Positions 1 to 8,111 of a stretch of 64,000 nucleotides of DNA are shown here, piece by piece. Below the pieces are notes generated by a model. It was not told the DNA's origin. It saw only the letters and a program-made list of their open reading frames with translations, and made no database searches. Position 1 is the stretch's first letter. Every line of letters begins with the position of its first letter. The position numbers and the translations under genes are program-made. The DNA lies in the NCBI GenBank assembly GCA_963779225.1, contig CAVZWW010000003.1, positions 1,736,001 to 1,800,000 on the forward strand, read 5' to 3'. The DNA is from CAVPCZ01 sp963779225. Lineage in GTDB: Bacteria; Bacteroidota; Ignavibacteria; UBA10030; UBA6906.

Positions 1-492
1 CGCCTGTACCGCGGCACGACCGATGTCGCGGGGGAGATGGGTCATATCCGGATTGCCGATGACGGTCCGGATTGCTATGGGAAGCCGGGATCCATGGAGG
101 GCTTTGCGAGCGGAACGGGGATTGCACGGCTCGCGCGGATGATGTTCCCCGGCCGGTGGCCACCGACAATGACCGTGAAAGAGCTCTACGCGGATTACCA
201 GGCAGGAGCCGAAGAGGCCCGCGTGGTCTTCTCCCGTGCCGCGCAGGCCTTTGGCCGCGGACTGGCCATGATTGCCGACATGCTGAACCCGGAGCGGATA
301 ATTCTTGGCGGACTCGGGATGCGTTTGCAGGATGCGCTTGTGGAGCCGGCTCTTGCCATCCTTGCCGCTGAGGCACTCCCGCGCGCGGTTGCCGTGTGCA
401 GCGTTGTGCCCGCCGCACTCGGTGAAGGCATCGGCGACTACGCGTCGCTTGTTGCCGCGTATGACCAGGGCGGGCTGCTGGAAGTTCAATAG
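1..492 (+). CDS. ROK family protein (sugar kinase or repressor), C-terminal part
   Basis: The reading frame is open from base 1, so the gene starts left of the window and only its last 163 residues are seen. The stretch VAGEMGHIRI matches the ROK signature around the substrate-binding Glu/His, and the later MIADMLNPERIILGG is the usual ROK C-terminal ATPase-fold segment. ROK proteins are either cytoplasmic glucokinase-like kinases or, with an added N-terminal HTH, sugar-responsive repressors; the missing N-terminus means the two cannot be told apart. The usual CxCGxxGCxE zinc motif reads DCYGKPGSME here, so the zinc cysteines are not in place. The stop lies 12 bases before the next gene, so it is probably the upstream part of the polysaccharide operon and may be its regulator. 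Confidence 0.85.
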   Translation, partial: RLYRGTTDVAGEMGHIRIADDGPDCYGKPGSMEGFASGTGIARLARMMFPGRWPPTMTVKELYADYQAGAEEARVVFSRAAQAFGRGLAMIADMLNPERIILGGLGMRLQDALVEPALAILAAEALPRAVAVCSVVPAALGEGIGDYASLVAAYDQGGLLEVQ

Positions 493-504
493 ATTCACGA
501 TACC

Positions 505-1608
505 ATGAAACACTATCCCCATATCCCTTTGCACGCCGCAAAGCCCGATGCGAGGCGCTTCGTCGGCATCCTCAGCGGGACCGCCGCGGCCACGAGCGTT
601 CCACTCATTGAGTACATCGTCGACGACGTTGTGATGCGCCCCATTGTCGAACAACTGCTCGGAAGACAGTGGAACCCTGCCGGCGGTTCACGCGATAGTC
701 AAACCGCATATCTTGACAATGTCATCGCTTTCTGGTTCCAGATGGGTTATGACATCGTCCGGTTCGAAGAGAGCCTCCCGTTCCGTGAACATCAGACCGT
801 GATTGCCGATGCAGCCCCCGGTTCGGACAAAGAACGCGCCTGGCCCGACGAGCACCGTGGAATGATTACGACCTGGGATGAATTCGAAGAGTATCCCTGG
901 CCGCGCATCGAGGATTTTGACTTCTTTCCGTTTGAGTACCTGAACGCTCATCTGCCGGACGGGATGGGGCTGATCAGCTGTCACGGCGGGGGGATATTCG
1001 AGCACCTTTCCTGGATCATGTCCTTCGAAGGGCTCTGCTCCGCCCTCATGGAAGATCCCACGCTTGTCCGGGCTGTTGCCGATCGTCTGGGGGAGCTGAT
1101 GACCCGTTTCTACGCGCACCTGTTGGACCTCGATCGTCTGGTCGCCGTGTTCCCCGGAGATGACATGGGATATCGATCAGCCACGATGGTGTCCCCCCGG
1201 CATCTGCGGGAATATGTTCTCCCCTGGCATAAACGGTTTGCATCGATGGCCCACGGGCGTGACCTGCCGTATTTCCTCCATTCCTGCGGTAACATCCTTG
1301 CCATTATGGAGGATTTGCTGGAGGATGTCCGGATTGACGGTAAGCACTCCTACGAAGATGCGATCATTCCGGCGGAGGAATTTCAGCGCCGCTACGGCGA
1401 GCGTGTTGCCGTGCTCGGCGGTGTGGATATCAACATTCTTTCGGGTAAGACCCCGGAAGAGGTGCGTGCGCGCGTTCGTGAACTCATTCTTACCTGCGGA
1501 CCGGTAGGGCGGTATGCCATCGGCTCAGGCAATTCTGTTCCCAGTTACGTTCCCATCAACAACTATCTGGCGATGATCGATGAAGCTCATGCAATTGTCC
1601 TCTCGTAG
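505..1608 (+). CDS. Uroporphyrinogen decarboxylase-fold protein (corrinoid methyltransferase-like)
   Basis: A 367-residue protein of the URO-D superfamily, which includes HemE and the MtaA/CmuA methylcobamide methyltransferases. A FLHSCGN motif puts a His/Cys pair at about residues 259 and 261, the zinc-ligand region of MtaA-type enzymes. The C-terminal third ligand position reads GSGNSVPS, without the expected Cys. HemE is unlikely because the gene sits between a sugar-type ROK gene and a polysaccharide lyase, 12 bases after the former and overlapping the latter by 29 bases. Two further URO-D paralogues lie in the methyltransferase operon at 14,443-20,568, so a methyl-transfer or sugar-linked role is more plausible than heme synthesis. 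The substrate is unknown. Confidence 0.8.
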   Translation: MKHYPHIPLHAAKPDARRFVGILSGTAAATSVPLIEYIVDDVVMRPIVEQLLGRQWNPAGGSRDSQTAYLDNVIAFWFQMGYDIVRFEESLPFREHQTVIADAAPGSDKERAWPDEHRGMITTWDEFEEYPWPRIEDFDFFPFEYLNAHLPDGMGLISCHGGGIFEHLSWIMSFEGLCSALMEDPTLVRAVADRLGELMTRFYAHLLDLDRLVAVFPGDDMGYRSATMVSPRHLREYVLPWHKRFASMAHGRDLPYFLHSCGNILAIMEDLLEDVRIDGKHSYEDAIIPAEEFQRRYGERVAVLGGVDINILSGKTPEEVRARVRELILTCGPVGRYAIGSGNSVPSYVPINNYLAMIDEAHAIVLS

Positions 1609-3823
1609 TTTCTGGTTGTTCCTTTCCCTGCTTATTGCCCTTGCACCACCTGCAGCACGGGCTCAAAAGAGCATCTACCTTGCGGAAATCCGGAAAGCTG
1701 CGGAGAAAGGGTGGCGGGAAATGCCTGCCACGCTGGAAGCATGGAAACGCGATCCACGGCACAGTGTGCTCTGGGGCTACAATGCACCCCCTCAACCGCT
1801 CTATCTGGCCGGGGTCTACGGATATCTTTACGAAATCACCGGTGAGAAGACGTATGCAACACGGGCGGCGAAACTTCTTACGGAGTACGGAAGCCTGCGC
1901 GACATTCTTCCTGCGGGGTTTGCCGAAGCGCGGGCGGAATACGCCGAGGGGGTCCCTGCAGTCTCCAACTTTTTCTTCCTGCCTCCGTTCGCGCGCGCGT
2001 ATTTGCAGATACGATCGAGCGACGCTGTGAATGCCACAAACCGCGCCACCATTGAACGGGACCTTGCGGGAAGCATCGACTTCATCTTCCATCACCCCGA
2101 GTGGGGTGCTCACAACCGCGCCATGCTGCGGGCGGAAGCGTTTCAATACGCCAGCCAGGCACTTCCCGCCCATCCCCACGCGCGCCGGTGGAAACAGATG
2201 GCCGAAGGTATTGCCGCGGACAATCTCCGCAACTGGGAAATCGAAGACGCCACGGTCTATCATCCGGTCTGGCTTCACGCTCTCCTCTCGTATGCCGTTT
2301 CCGCCGGCCGGCAGGAGGTGCATTCCTCAGTCATGATGCGCTACTACATGGAATATTTTACCCGCCTGATTGCTCCTTCCGGTCTTGTACCGGACTTTGG
2401 CGATGCGTACTGGTTGTCATCTCTGGAGGGCCTCAGGTTTGTGGCCATTTTCGAGCGTGGCGCCGCGGTCTTCCAGAACCCGGCCACAAAATGGGCAGCC
2501 GCGACGATCTTCCAGACGAGAAAACAACAGTCGGATACGCTCAGCATCGGCGACGCCTACTACCTGTGTGATGCCCATCGGTGGGCTGATGAAACCGTGA
2601 AGCCCAAACGCCCCGACACGCGAAGTGAGGAGGTGCTTGATGATCTTATCGGCAAGAAAGTGGTCTTCCGCAATGGATGGGACTCCACCAGTACATATCT
2701 GCTTCTGAACTACCGGGACGAAGGAGACGGTGGTTGGCTCGGGCGCGAATACCTGCGCCAGACGTTGACCGTGGAAGAAGAAAAGATGCACCACGGCCAT
2801 GCCGACGAGAACGGCATTGCCCTGCTCATGGACGGAGGCTCGGTGCTCCTGCATGATGCCGGCTACCGCGATGGGCTCCCGAGCGGAGCGTTCGGCGCCT
2901 GGCGTCAGGATTACTTTCATAATCGCCTTGTGGCACGGAAAAACAAAAGGGACATGCGACAGGGAATGCTGGAGTTTGTCCAGAATTCCGGCGCCTACAG
3001 GAGCGTGAGAACACAGAAAGTGGACTTCGTCCGGTTGCGTGATGTGGACATGAGCCGTACACGCCTGATTGACCAGGAACTCGGATACACCTGGGATCGC
3101 GTGATTGCCTACGTTCGCGCCACCGGGGTTTTCCTGGTGATTGATGGTGTCAAGGCGCTTCGCCCCGACTACTTCACCTTCACTACTTTCTGGCACGCGG
3201 GTGAGGTGGACAGTGTGGCACCACATGTGTACCGGGCAATCACCGATTCGATCGGCACTCTGCGCGTCGCAGGATCAAGGGCGTTGCGCATCGAATTCCT
3301 TGAACGGACCTCCAAGAGCGAAGGAATCGAACCCATCTCCCGTGCCATGGGCAAGGAACGGGCTCTCTACCAGACTCTTTCGAGCCAGTACAAAGCAGGA
3401 GACACGGAACTGTTTGTCACCGCACTGGTGCCGCAGGATCGCAACAACGGAACCGCCCCGGTGATCCGGCTGCAGGCAACCTCCGCCCCCATGCGTGCCG
3501 CCGGGATTGTACTCGAAGATGGAAAGACGCGGTATGTTGTCGGGGTGAAAATGGATCTGGAGATGGAGGTCGCCAGGGAAAATATCCGTCCTCGCTACAC
3601 ATACGATCTCGGCAAGGTAACATACGGCGAGTATGAAACGGATGCACACTTCTTCTGCGCCACGGAACGCACGGGGACCCCTTCCTGGTCCGCCGTGAAT
3701 GTATTGAAGGTGAAACATCGTGGTGTCGAACTGATGTCTGCGCTTCCCAATACCCACAGCCTCCAGCCCGATGGAAGCCCGGACCGCGTGGGGATGTCGA
3801 AGTGGAGAGTGTGGGAAGAGTGA
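1580..3823 (+). CDS. Heparinase II/III-family polysaccharide lyase, secreted
   Basis: A 747-residue protein with a clear signal peptide (charged start, hydrophobic core, cleavage near AARAQ at about residue 29). An all-alpha toroid-like region comes first, then a heparinase II/III-type beta-rich domain. The diagnostic stretch is HHGHADENG near residue 405, followed by a DAGY segment and NRLV near 447. The family breaks uronic-acid-containing chains (heparin, alginate and related glycans) by beta-elimination, leaving a 4,5-unsaturated uronic acid. A GH88 hydrolase that removes such residues is encoded at the end of the same operon. The start overlaps the URO-D gene by 29 bases, which implies coupled translation. 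The exact PL family and substrate cannot be fixed by reading. Confidence 0.85.
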   Translation: MKLMQLSSRSFWLFLSLLIALAPPAARAQKSIYLAEIRKAAEKGWREMPATLEAWKRDPRHSVLWGYNAPPQPLYLAGVYGYLYEITGEKTYATRAAKLLTEYGSLRDILPAGFAEARAEYAEGVPAVSNFFFLPPFARAYLQIRSSDAVNATNRATIERDLAGSIDFIFHHPEWGAHNRAMLRAEAFQYASQALPAHPHARRWKQMAEGIAADNLRNWEIEDATVYHPVWLHALLSYAVSAGRQEVHSSVMMRYYMEYFTRLIAPSGLVPDFGDAYWLSSLEGLRFVAIFERGAAVFQNPATKWAAATIFQTRKQQSDTLSIGDAYYLCDAHRWADETVKPKRPDTRSEEVLDDLIGKKVVFRNGWDSTSTYLLLNYRDEGDGGWLGREYLRQTLTVEEEKMHHGHADENGIALLMDGGSVLLHDAGYRDGLPSGAFGAWRQDYFHNRLVARKNKRDMRQGMLEFVQNSGAYRSVRTQKVDFVRLRDVDMSRTRLIDQELGYTWDRVIAYVRATGVFLVIDGVKALRPDYFTFTTFWHAGEVDSVAPHVYRAITDSIGTLRVAGSRALRIEFLERTSKSEGIEPISRAMGKERALYQTLSSQYKAGDTELFVTALVPQDRNNGTAPVIRLQATSAPMRAAGIVLEDGKTRYVVGVKMDLEMEVARENIRPRYTYDLGKVTYGEYETDAHFFCATERTGTPSWSAVNVLKVKHRGVELMSALPNTHSLQPDGSPDRVGMSKWRVWEE

Positions 3824-3906
3824 AAAACAGAGAGCCGGTCTGTCGCCGGAGAGAATATTCCTGGAACAGGCCGGTGTAGAGAAGGAAACGTGATGAGGAG
3901 AACCTG

Positions 3907-3975
3907 ATGGAGAGGTTGCGAGGAAAACGAAGACAACAAGTGAAACGAAGTTGGGGAAACCGGAGGAAGGATTAG
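3907..3975 (+). CDS. Possible 22-residue arginine-rich leader ORF
   Basis: In the 156-base gap before the aldolase gene there is a short ORF with an AGGAG six bases before its ATG. It encodes 22 residues with 7 Arg and 3 Lys. All Arg codons are AGG, AGA, CGA or CGG and none is the CGC/CGT common in neighbouring genes. It stops four bases before the aldolase start, and that gene's GGAGGA ribosome site lies inside it. It could be a translated leader controlling the aldolase. It could equally be chance, since this gap is very purine-rich and purine-rich DNA reads as Arg/Lys/Gly codons. Confidence 0.2.
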   Translation: MERLRGKRRQQVKRSWGNRRKD

Positions 3976-3979
3976 CATC

Positions 3980-4807
3980 ATGAATACAGGGAAAGACGTA
4001 CGGCTGCAGAAAATCTGGAAGCACCGCCGGGCCGTGATTGTGCCCTACGACCACGGTTCGTACGGAGGACCGCAGGCAGGAATTGAAGACACCCTGCGCC
4101 TGACAGAGCGCCTTTCACGTACCCGGGCGGACGGGGTGCTCGTGCCTGCGGGACTCGTCCCGCATATTGCGCCGGCGGTGGGTCAGCTGGGAATCATGGC
4201 CCGGCTGGACGGGGGGTTCACCAAATACGCGGCGGTGGTGACCGACTATCAGGCGATGTTCAGCGTGGAAGATGCGATCCGCATGGGTGCGGATGCCGGT
4301 ATCGTCTTCACGTTCATCGGAACACAGGTCGAAGCGGAATCCGTGCGGCGCCTCGGAAGTACGGCGGCAGATGCCCAGAAATGGGGACTTCCCCTGGCCG
4401 CGGAGATCATCCCCCCCAGTCTCCTCAACAACCACTTTGGCATGAATCTCTTTCCGAAACTCAACAAGAAAGGGAATGTCGGGGAGGAAACTTTTGAGAT
4501 CGCCAGGATCGGGGCTGAAGCCGGGGCGGATATCATAAAGACCCGCTTCGCCGGCGATGTGCACCAATTCAGGAGGGTCGTACGTACGTGCGGGGCCAGA
4601 GTCATTGTCGCCGGCGGACCCATGCTGGGCGGCGCAGATGAACACCTCCTGCAGCTGGCCTACGACTGTGTCCAGGCCGAAGCCGATGGGATCATTTTTG
4701 GACGGAATGTCTGGCAACATCCCCGCATGGAGAAGATCATTGCTGCGCTCTGCGCTATCGTGCATGATGATGAAACGGTGGCCCAGGCCAAGAAACTGCT
4801 CCGATGA
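3980..4807 (+). CDS. Class I (Schiff-base) aldolase, DeoC/FbaB/LacD family
   Basis: A 275-residue (beta/alpha)8 aldolase resembling archaeal-type class I fructose-bisphosphate aldolase and LsrF/LacD proteins. Visible motifs are VPYDHGSY at residues 21-28, the Schiff-base lysine in IIKTRF (Lys187), and the phosphate-binding VAGGPM and FGRNVWQ segments near the C-terminus. Such enzymes cleave a phosphorylated ketose to a triose phosphate and an aldehyde. The gene overlaps the downstream PfkB kinase by four bases (ATGA). A kinase followed by an aldolase is the arrangement of LacC/LacD-type pathways, so it probably splits the kinase product. The true substrate may be a phosphorylated deoxy-hexulosonate or a ketose bisphosphate. 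Confidence 0.8.
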   Translation: MNTGKDVRLQKIWKHRRAVIVPYDHGSYGGPQAGIEDTLRLTERLSRTRADGVLVPAGLVPHIAPAVGQLGIMARLDGGFTKYAAVVTDYQAMFSVEDAIRMGADAGIVFTFIGTQVEAESVRRLGSTAADAQKWGLPLAAEIIPPSLLNNHFGMNLFPKLNKKGNVGEETFEIARIGAEAGADIIKTRFAGDVHQFRRVVRTCGARVIVAGGPMLGGADEHLLQLAYDCVQAEADGIIFGRNVWQHPRMEKIIAALCAIVHDDETVAQAKKLLR

Positions 4808-5730
4808 TCGTTACGGTCACACTCAACCCGATGCTGGACAAGACGGTTGCGGTGTCCGGCATCGCGGTCGGCCGGATCACACGGGCGGAAAGTGTGGCAA
4901 TGATCGTGGGAGGGAAAGGGGTCAACGTCTCCCGGCAGCTGTTCCATCTTGGCACCCGGAGTCTGGCGACCGGATTTCTGGGAGGGGAGATCGGCGATTT
5001 GCTGGTGCGCCTTCTGACTGAAGAGGGCCTCACGCACCGCTTCGTCCGCATTGCCGGAATGACCCGCGAAGGGGTGACGTACCGGCACGCTGACGGGACC
5101 ATGACCTGTATCTTCGAGCCTCCGCATCGAGTGACAGACACGGAAGCGAATGCGCTGGTGGCCTTCTGTGCCCGATCTATCCACCGGGGCGACCGCGTGG
5201 TCTGCTGCGGCAGTTCGCCCTGTCCGGAAGCAGACGCGGTCTACGCGGAAGTGTTCCGGAATGCCCGTGAGGCCGGGGCGCAAACGGTGCTCGATTCGTA
5301 CGGACAGGCATTCCGTGAGGCGCTGGCAACGGCACCGGACTTTGTCAAGGTGAATCGCGACGAGTGCGAGTCAGCTTTCGGGCTGCGGCTTGGATCAGAA
5401 TCGGATGTCTTCGGCTCACTCGACCGGTTTCTGTCCGCCGGCGTCCGCTGTGCGGTTATCACGGACGGTCCACGGACTGTCTATGCGGCGAGTGAGGGGA
5501 AACGCTGGAAAATAAGTCCTCCCGCGATCCGGGCCGTGAACCCGACCGGTTCCGGTGACAGTATGCTGGCCGCAATGCTGCACGGAATGGAGGCCGGTCG
5601 GCCGATCGAAGAGAACCTCCGCTTTGGCGTAGCTGCCGGCTCAGTGAACGCGGGACGCTGGGAGCTGGCCTGCGGTTCATTGCCGGAAATCGAAAATGCT
5701 CTTCCAGATGTCCATCTTGAAGAAATCTGA
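4804..5730 (+). CDS. PfkB-family phosphosugar kinase (1-phosphofructokinase/LacC type)
   Basis: A 308-residue ribokinase-fold enzyme starting with ITVTLNP-like residues typical of the FruK/LacC/PfkB branch, which phosphorylates sugar phosphates. The substrate-side glycines are in GGKGVN (residues 36-41), and the anion-hole and catalytic Asp motif is NPTGSGDS (residues 246-253). The branch usually has a GAGD version, and GSGD is a conservative variant. Translation is coupled to the aldolase by a four-base overlap. The likely role is ATP-dependent formation of a bisphosphorylated or phospho-keto acid intermediate for that aldolase. A 2-keto-3-deoxygluconate kinase role would fit uronate catabolism, but the N-terminus looks more like the phosphosugar kinase branch. 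Confidence 0.82.
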   Translation: MIVTVTLNPMLDKTVAVSGIAVGRITRAESVAMIVGGKGVNVSRQLFHLGTRSLATGFLGGEIGDLLVRLLTEEGLTHRFVRIAGMTREGVTYRHADGTMTCIFEPPHRVTDTEANALVAFCARSIHRGDRVVCCGSSPCPEADAVYAEVFRNAREAGAQTVLDSYGQAFREALATAPDFVKVNRDECESAFGLRLGSESDVFGSLDRFLSAGVRCAVITDGPRTVYAASEGKRWKISPPAIRAVNPTGSGDSMLAAMLHGMEAGRPIEENLRFGVAAGSVNAGRWELACGSLPEIENALPDVHLEEI

Positions 5731-5774
5731 AAAGAATATACCTCAAGCCTCTATTTAATCGAAAGGTCCCTTGT

Positions 5775-8111
5775 ATGCCAACAGTTCAGCAATTGCTTTC
5801 CCAGCTTACCGCGATCGACCGGTCACCATCGGGTCCCCGCGTCGAAACGACAGTTGCGCAGGAAATACGCGAAACAACGGCTACGCGTGCCACTCTGCGG
5901 ACGAGTCCGGGGTTAACGAGTGCGCCGGGGTCCATCCGCATCGCCGTGGTGAGCGACCCGTCACAGGCCCGTTCCCTTCATCCTGCGCTTGAAAAATTAT
6001 CACACTGGATGATGTTCCGCATCCGTGACAACGCGGGTGCGGAGCTGTGCGCGTCGCATACACACCTGCTCTATCAGCTCTGGACGCTGGTAGCCGGAGA
6101 GTGGAGCGGCAAGGACGCGGCGGCTTTCACGGAAGGGAAGGTCATCACGCCGACATTCAATGATATGCGTCCGGTCTATGATATATTCCTGACGCAGGTG
6201 GCCCGGACAGTGCGTCTCTTCGATCGCGAAGAGCACTTCCGGACGCTCGCCCGGCTCGGCTCCTCTTACGCCGAAGTGAACGGCCTGGCCTTTCCTGTTC
6301 CCATCGAAACCGGTCCCAGAGGAGAACTGCTCCATCGATTCTACACCTATTGCCCGGCACTGGACCAGTTTGTTACCAGCCGGCTGAACAAGGACATCTA
6401 TGACAACGATTATCTGCAGGCAAATCTCAACAACCTGAAGACCAATGCGGAACTGGCGGAGAAATACGGCCTCCGGCCGGGCATCGTCTGCTTTGAACCC
6501 CGTTCCGTCCCCGACGAACTGCTCCGGCGATATCCGGTACTGCGGGGGGCACGGGTGGACCATCCTATGCGGAGTTTTCATCCCCGCTTCAACCTCTCGG
6601 TCGCTCACCCGGTGGTTCTGGAACACTACGCGGAAATGATGGAAAACCTGATGCACGAGGTTCCGCAGCTCAGCTATATGTCGATCTGGTCCAATGACAG
6701 CGGTGCGGGATTCGAGTATACCAATTCCCTGTACGTCGGCAGGAACGGGGGAGGATACCTGGTCCGCGAGTGGCTTGCAGCCAAAGACATCGCTGCCGCC
6801 GCGGCGGTCAATCTGGTCAGGTTTATGAAGACTCTCCGTGATGCGGGACGCAAGGTCAATCCACACTTCCGGACACTCATCCGCCTGGAACCGTTCTGGG
6901 AAGAACACGATCACATCTGGAAGCAGCTGGAGGATGGCCTGGATGTGGAAGTCTCTTCACTTCTCACCAAGGGATGGGACCTGGCGTACAAACATCCAAA
7001 ATACGAGGAAGTCCCGCAGATATTCGGCACGGCGTTGTTCAGCGAATTCGAACAACGGGAGCAGACGGTCATGAAGGACCTTGCCAGCAAGGGTTCAAAG
7101 GCGGACGTCTACTTTGTTCCGGGGATCCTTGGCAATCACGAACCGCTCATGGGTATCGCCTTCCCGCGACTGGTGTTTCAGAAGCTGAAGGAAATGGCCG
7201 AGCGGAACGTGGATACCGCTGCGTACCAGGGTGGAGCGACGCCCCCGTCGTTCGTGCCGTATAACATCAATCAGGAAGTGATGCGTGCATTCCAGTTTGA
7301 CCGGGCGCTCGACCTGCCGGCGTTCCTTCGCCGCAAGGCGGCCGAATGGATCGGTGAAGAACTGGCCGATGACCTCGTGCGGCTCTGGAACCTCTCCGAT
7401 GAGGCCTATACCTGCTTTCCGATTCCGATCTGGATCTATTCCGGCTGGGGCGTCTGGTACCGCCTCTTTATCCGTCCGATTGTGCCCAACATCGAAGCAA
7501 TCCCCGAAAAGGAACGCACCTACTATGAAGATTTCCTTCTTGCCACAACGCACAACCGGACACGTGTCGACTTCCGGTACGATGTCGGGTTTGATCTGAT
7601 CGAACCCCCGCGTGCAGCGCTGGCAGTCAAGCACATGGAAGAAGATCTCTTCCCGTTGATGCTGAAGGCAGTGGATCTTGCGGAATCACTTGTGAAGCGT
7701 GCGAAGGACGAACAGGCCCGCCGTTGTGCCCAGGATCAACTCGACCGCACGAAGGCGCTCCTCTGCTGGTACCGCACGGAGTGGGCGGTGACGGCGTGGG
7801 TTGCAGGCGTGCATGGCTACCTCGACAGTACGGATCCGAAGGTCCGTCAGGAATGCCGCCTGCTCCTCAAGAGGATGGTGACCCAGGAAATCCAGAACAC
7901 GAAGGATCTGCTCCATCTCTGGGAAACGTCCACCACAAACTGGATGGTGATCTCTGACGTTGGTGAGACCACATTTATCTACTACAAGAACCTGGGAGAG
8001 CTCCTGAAGAAGAAGATCGCACTGATGAGCGGTCACGAGAACGACGAGCCGTATGTCGATCCGGACTTCCAGTGGCGCGTACCGGGTTTCACCACGGAGG
8101 TCAAACAATAG
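5775..8111 (+). CDS. Unrecognised 778-residue protein of the polysaccharide operon
   Basis: I do not recognise a family with confidence. The protein has no signal peptide or membrane segment, so it is probably cytoplasmic. It is rich in aromatic and acidic residues and has stretches that look like a TIM-barrel glycosidase core, for example SIWSNDSGAGFEYTNSLY near residues 308-325, HPRFNLSVAHP near 275, and an all-alpha C-terminal region with many Trp residues. These resemble the layout of alpha-glucuronidase or hexosaminidase-type proteins, but that is impression rather than a match. Its place between the kinase (44 bases upstream) and the glycerate kinase (overlapping its end) supports a role in sugar or uronate breakdown, perhaps on imported oligosaccharides. 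Confidence 0.75.
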   Translation: MPTVQQLLSQLTAIDRSPSGPRVETTVAQEIRETTATRATLRTSPGLTSAPGSIRIAVVSDPSQARSLHPALEKLSHWMMFRIRDNAGAELCASHTHLLYQLWTLVAGEWSGKDAAAFTEGKVITPTFNDMRPVYDIFLTQVARTVRLFDREEHFRTLARLGSSYAEVNGLAFPVPIETGPRGELLHRFYTYCPALDQFVTSRLNKDIYDNDYLQANLNNLKTNAELAEKYGLRPGIVCFEPRSVPDELLRRYPVLRGARVDHPMRSFHPRFNLSVAHPVVLEHYAEMMENLMHEVPQLSYMSIWSNDSGAGFEYTNSLYVGRNGGGYLVREWLAAKDIAAAAAVNLVRFMKTLRDAGRKVNPHFRTLIRLEPFWEEHDHIWKQLEDGLDVEVSSLLTKGWDLAYKHPKYEEVPQIFGTALFSEFEQREQTVMKDLASKGSKADVYFVPGILGNHEPLMGIAFPRLVFQKLKEMAERNVDTAAYQGGATPPSFVPYNINQEVMRAFQFDRALDLPAFLRRKAAEWIGEELADDLVRLWNLSDEAYTCFPIPIWIYSGWGVWYRLFIRPIVPNIEAIPEKERTYYEDFLLATTHNRTRVDFRYDVGFDLIEPPRAALAVKHMEEDLFPLMLKAVDLAESLVKRAKDEQARRCAQDQLDRTKALLCWYRTEWAVTAWVAGVHGYLDSTDPKVRQECRLLLKRMVTQEIQNTKDLLHLWETSTTNWMVISDVGETTFIYYKNLGELLKKKIALMSGHENDEPYVDPDFQWRVPGFTTEVKQ

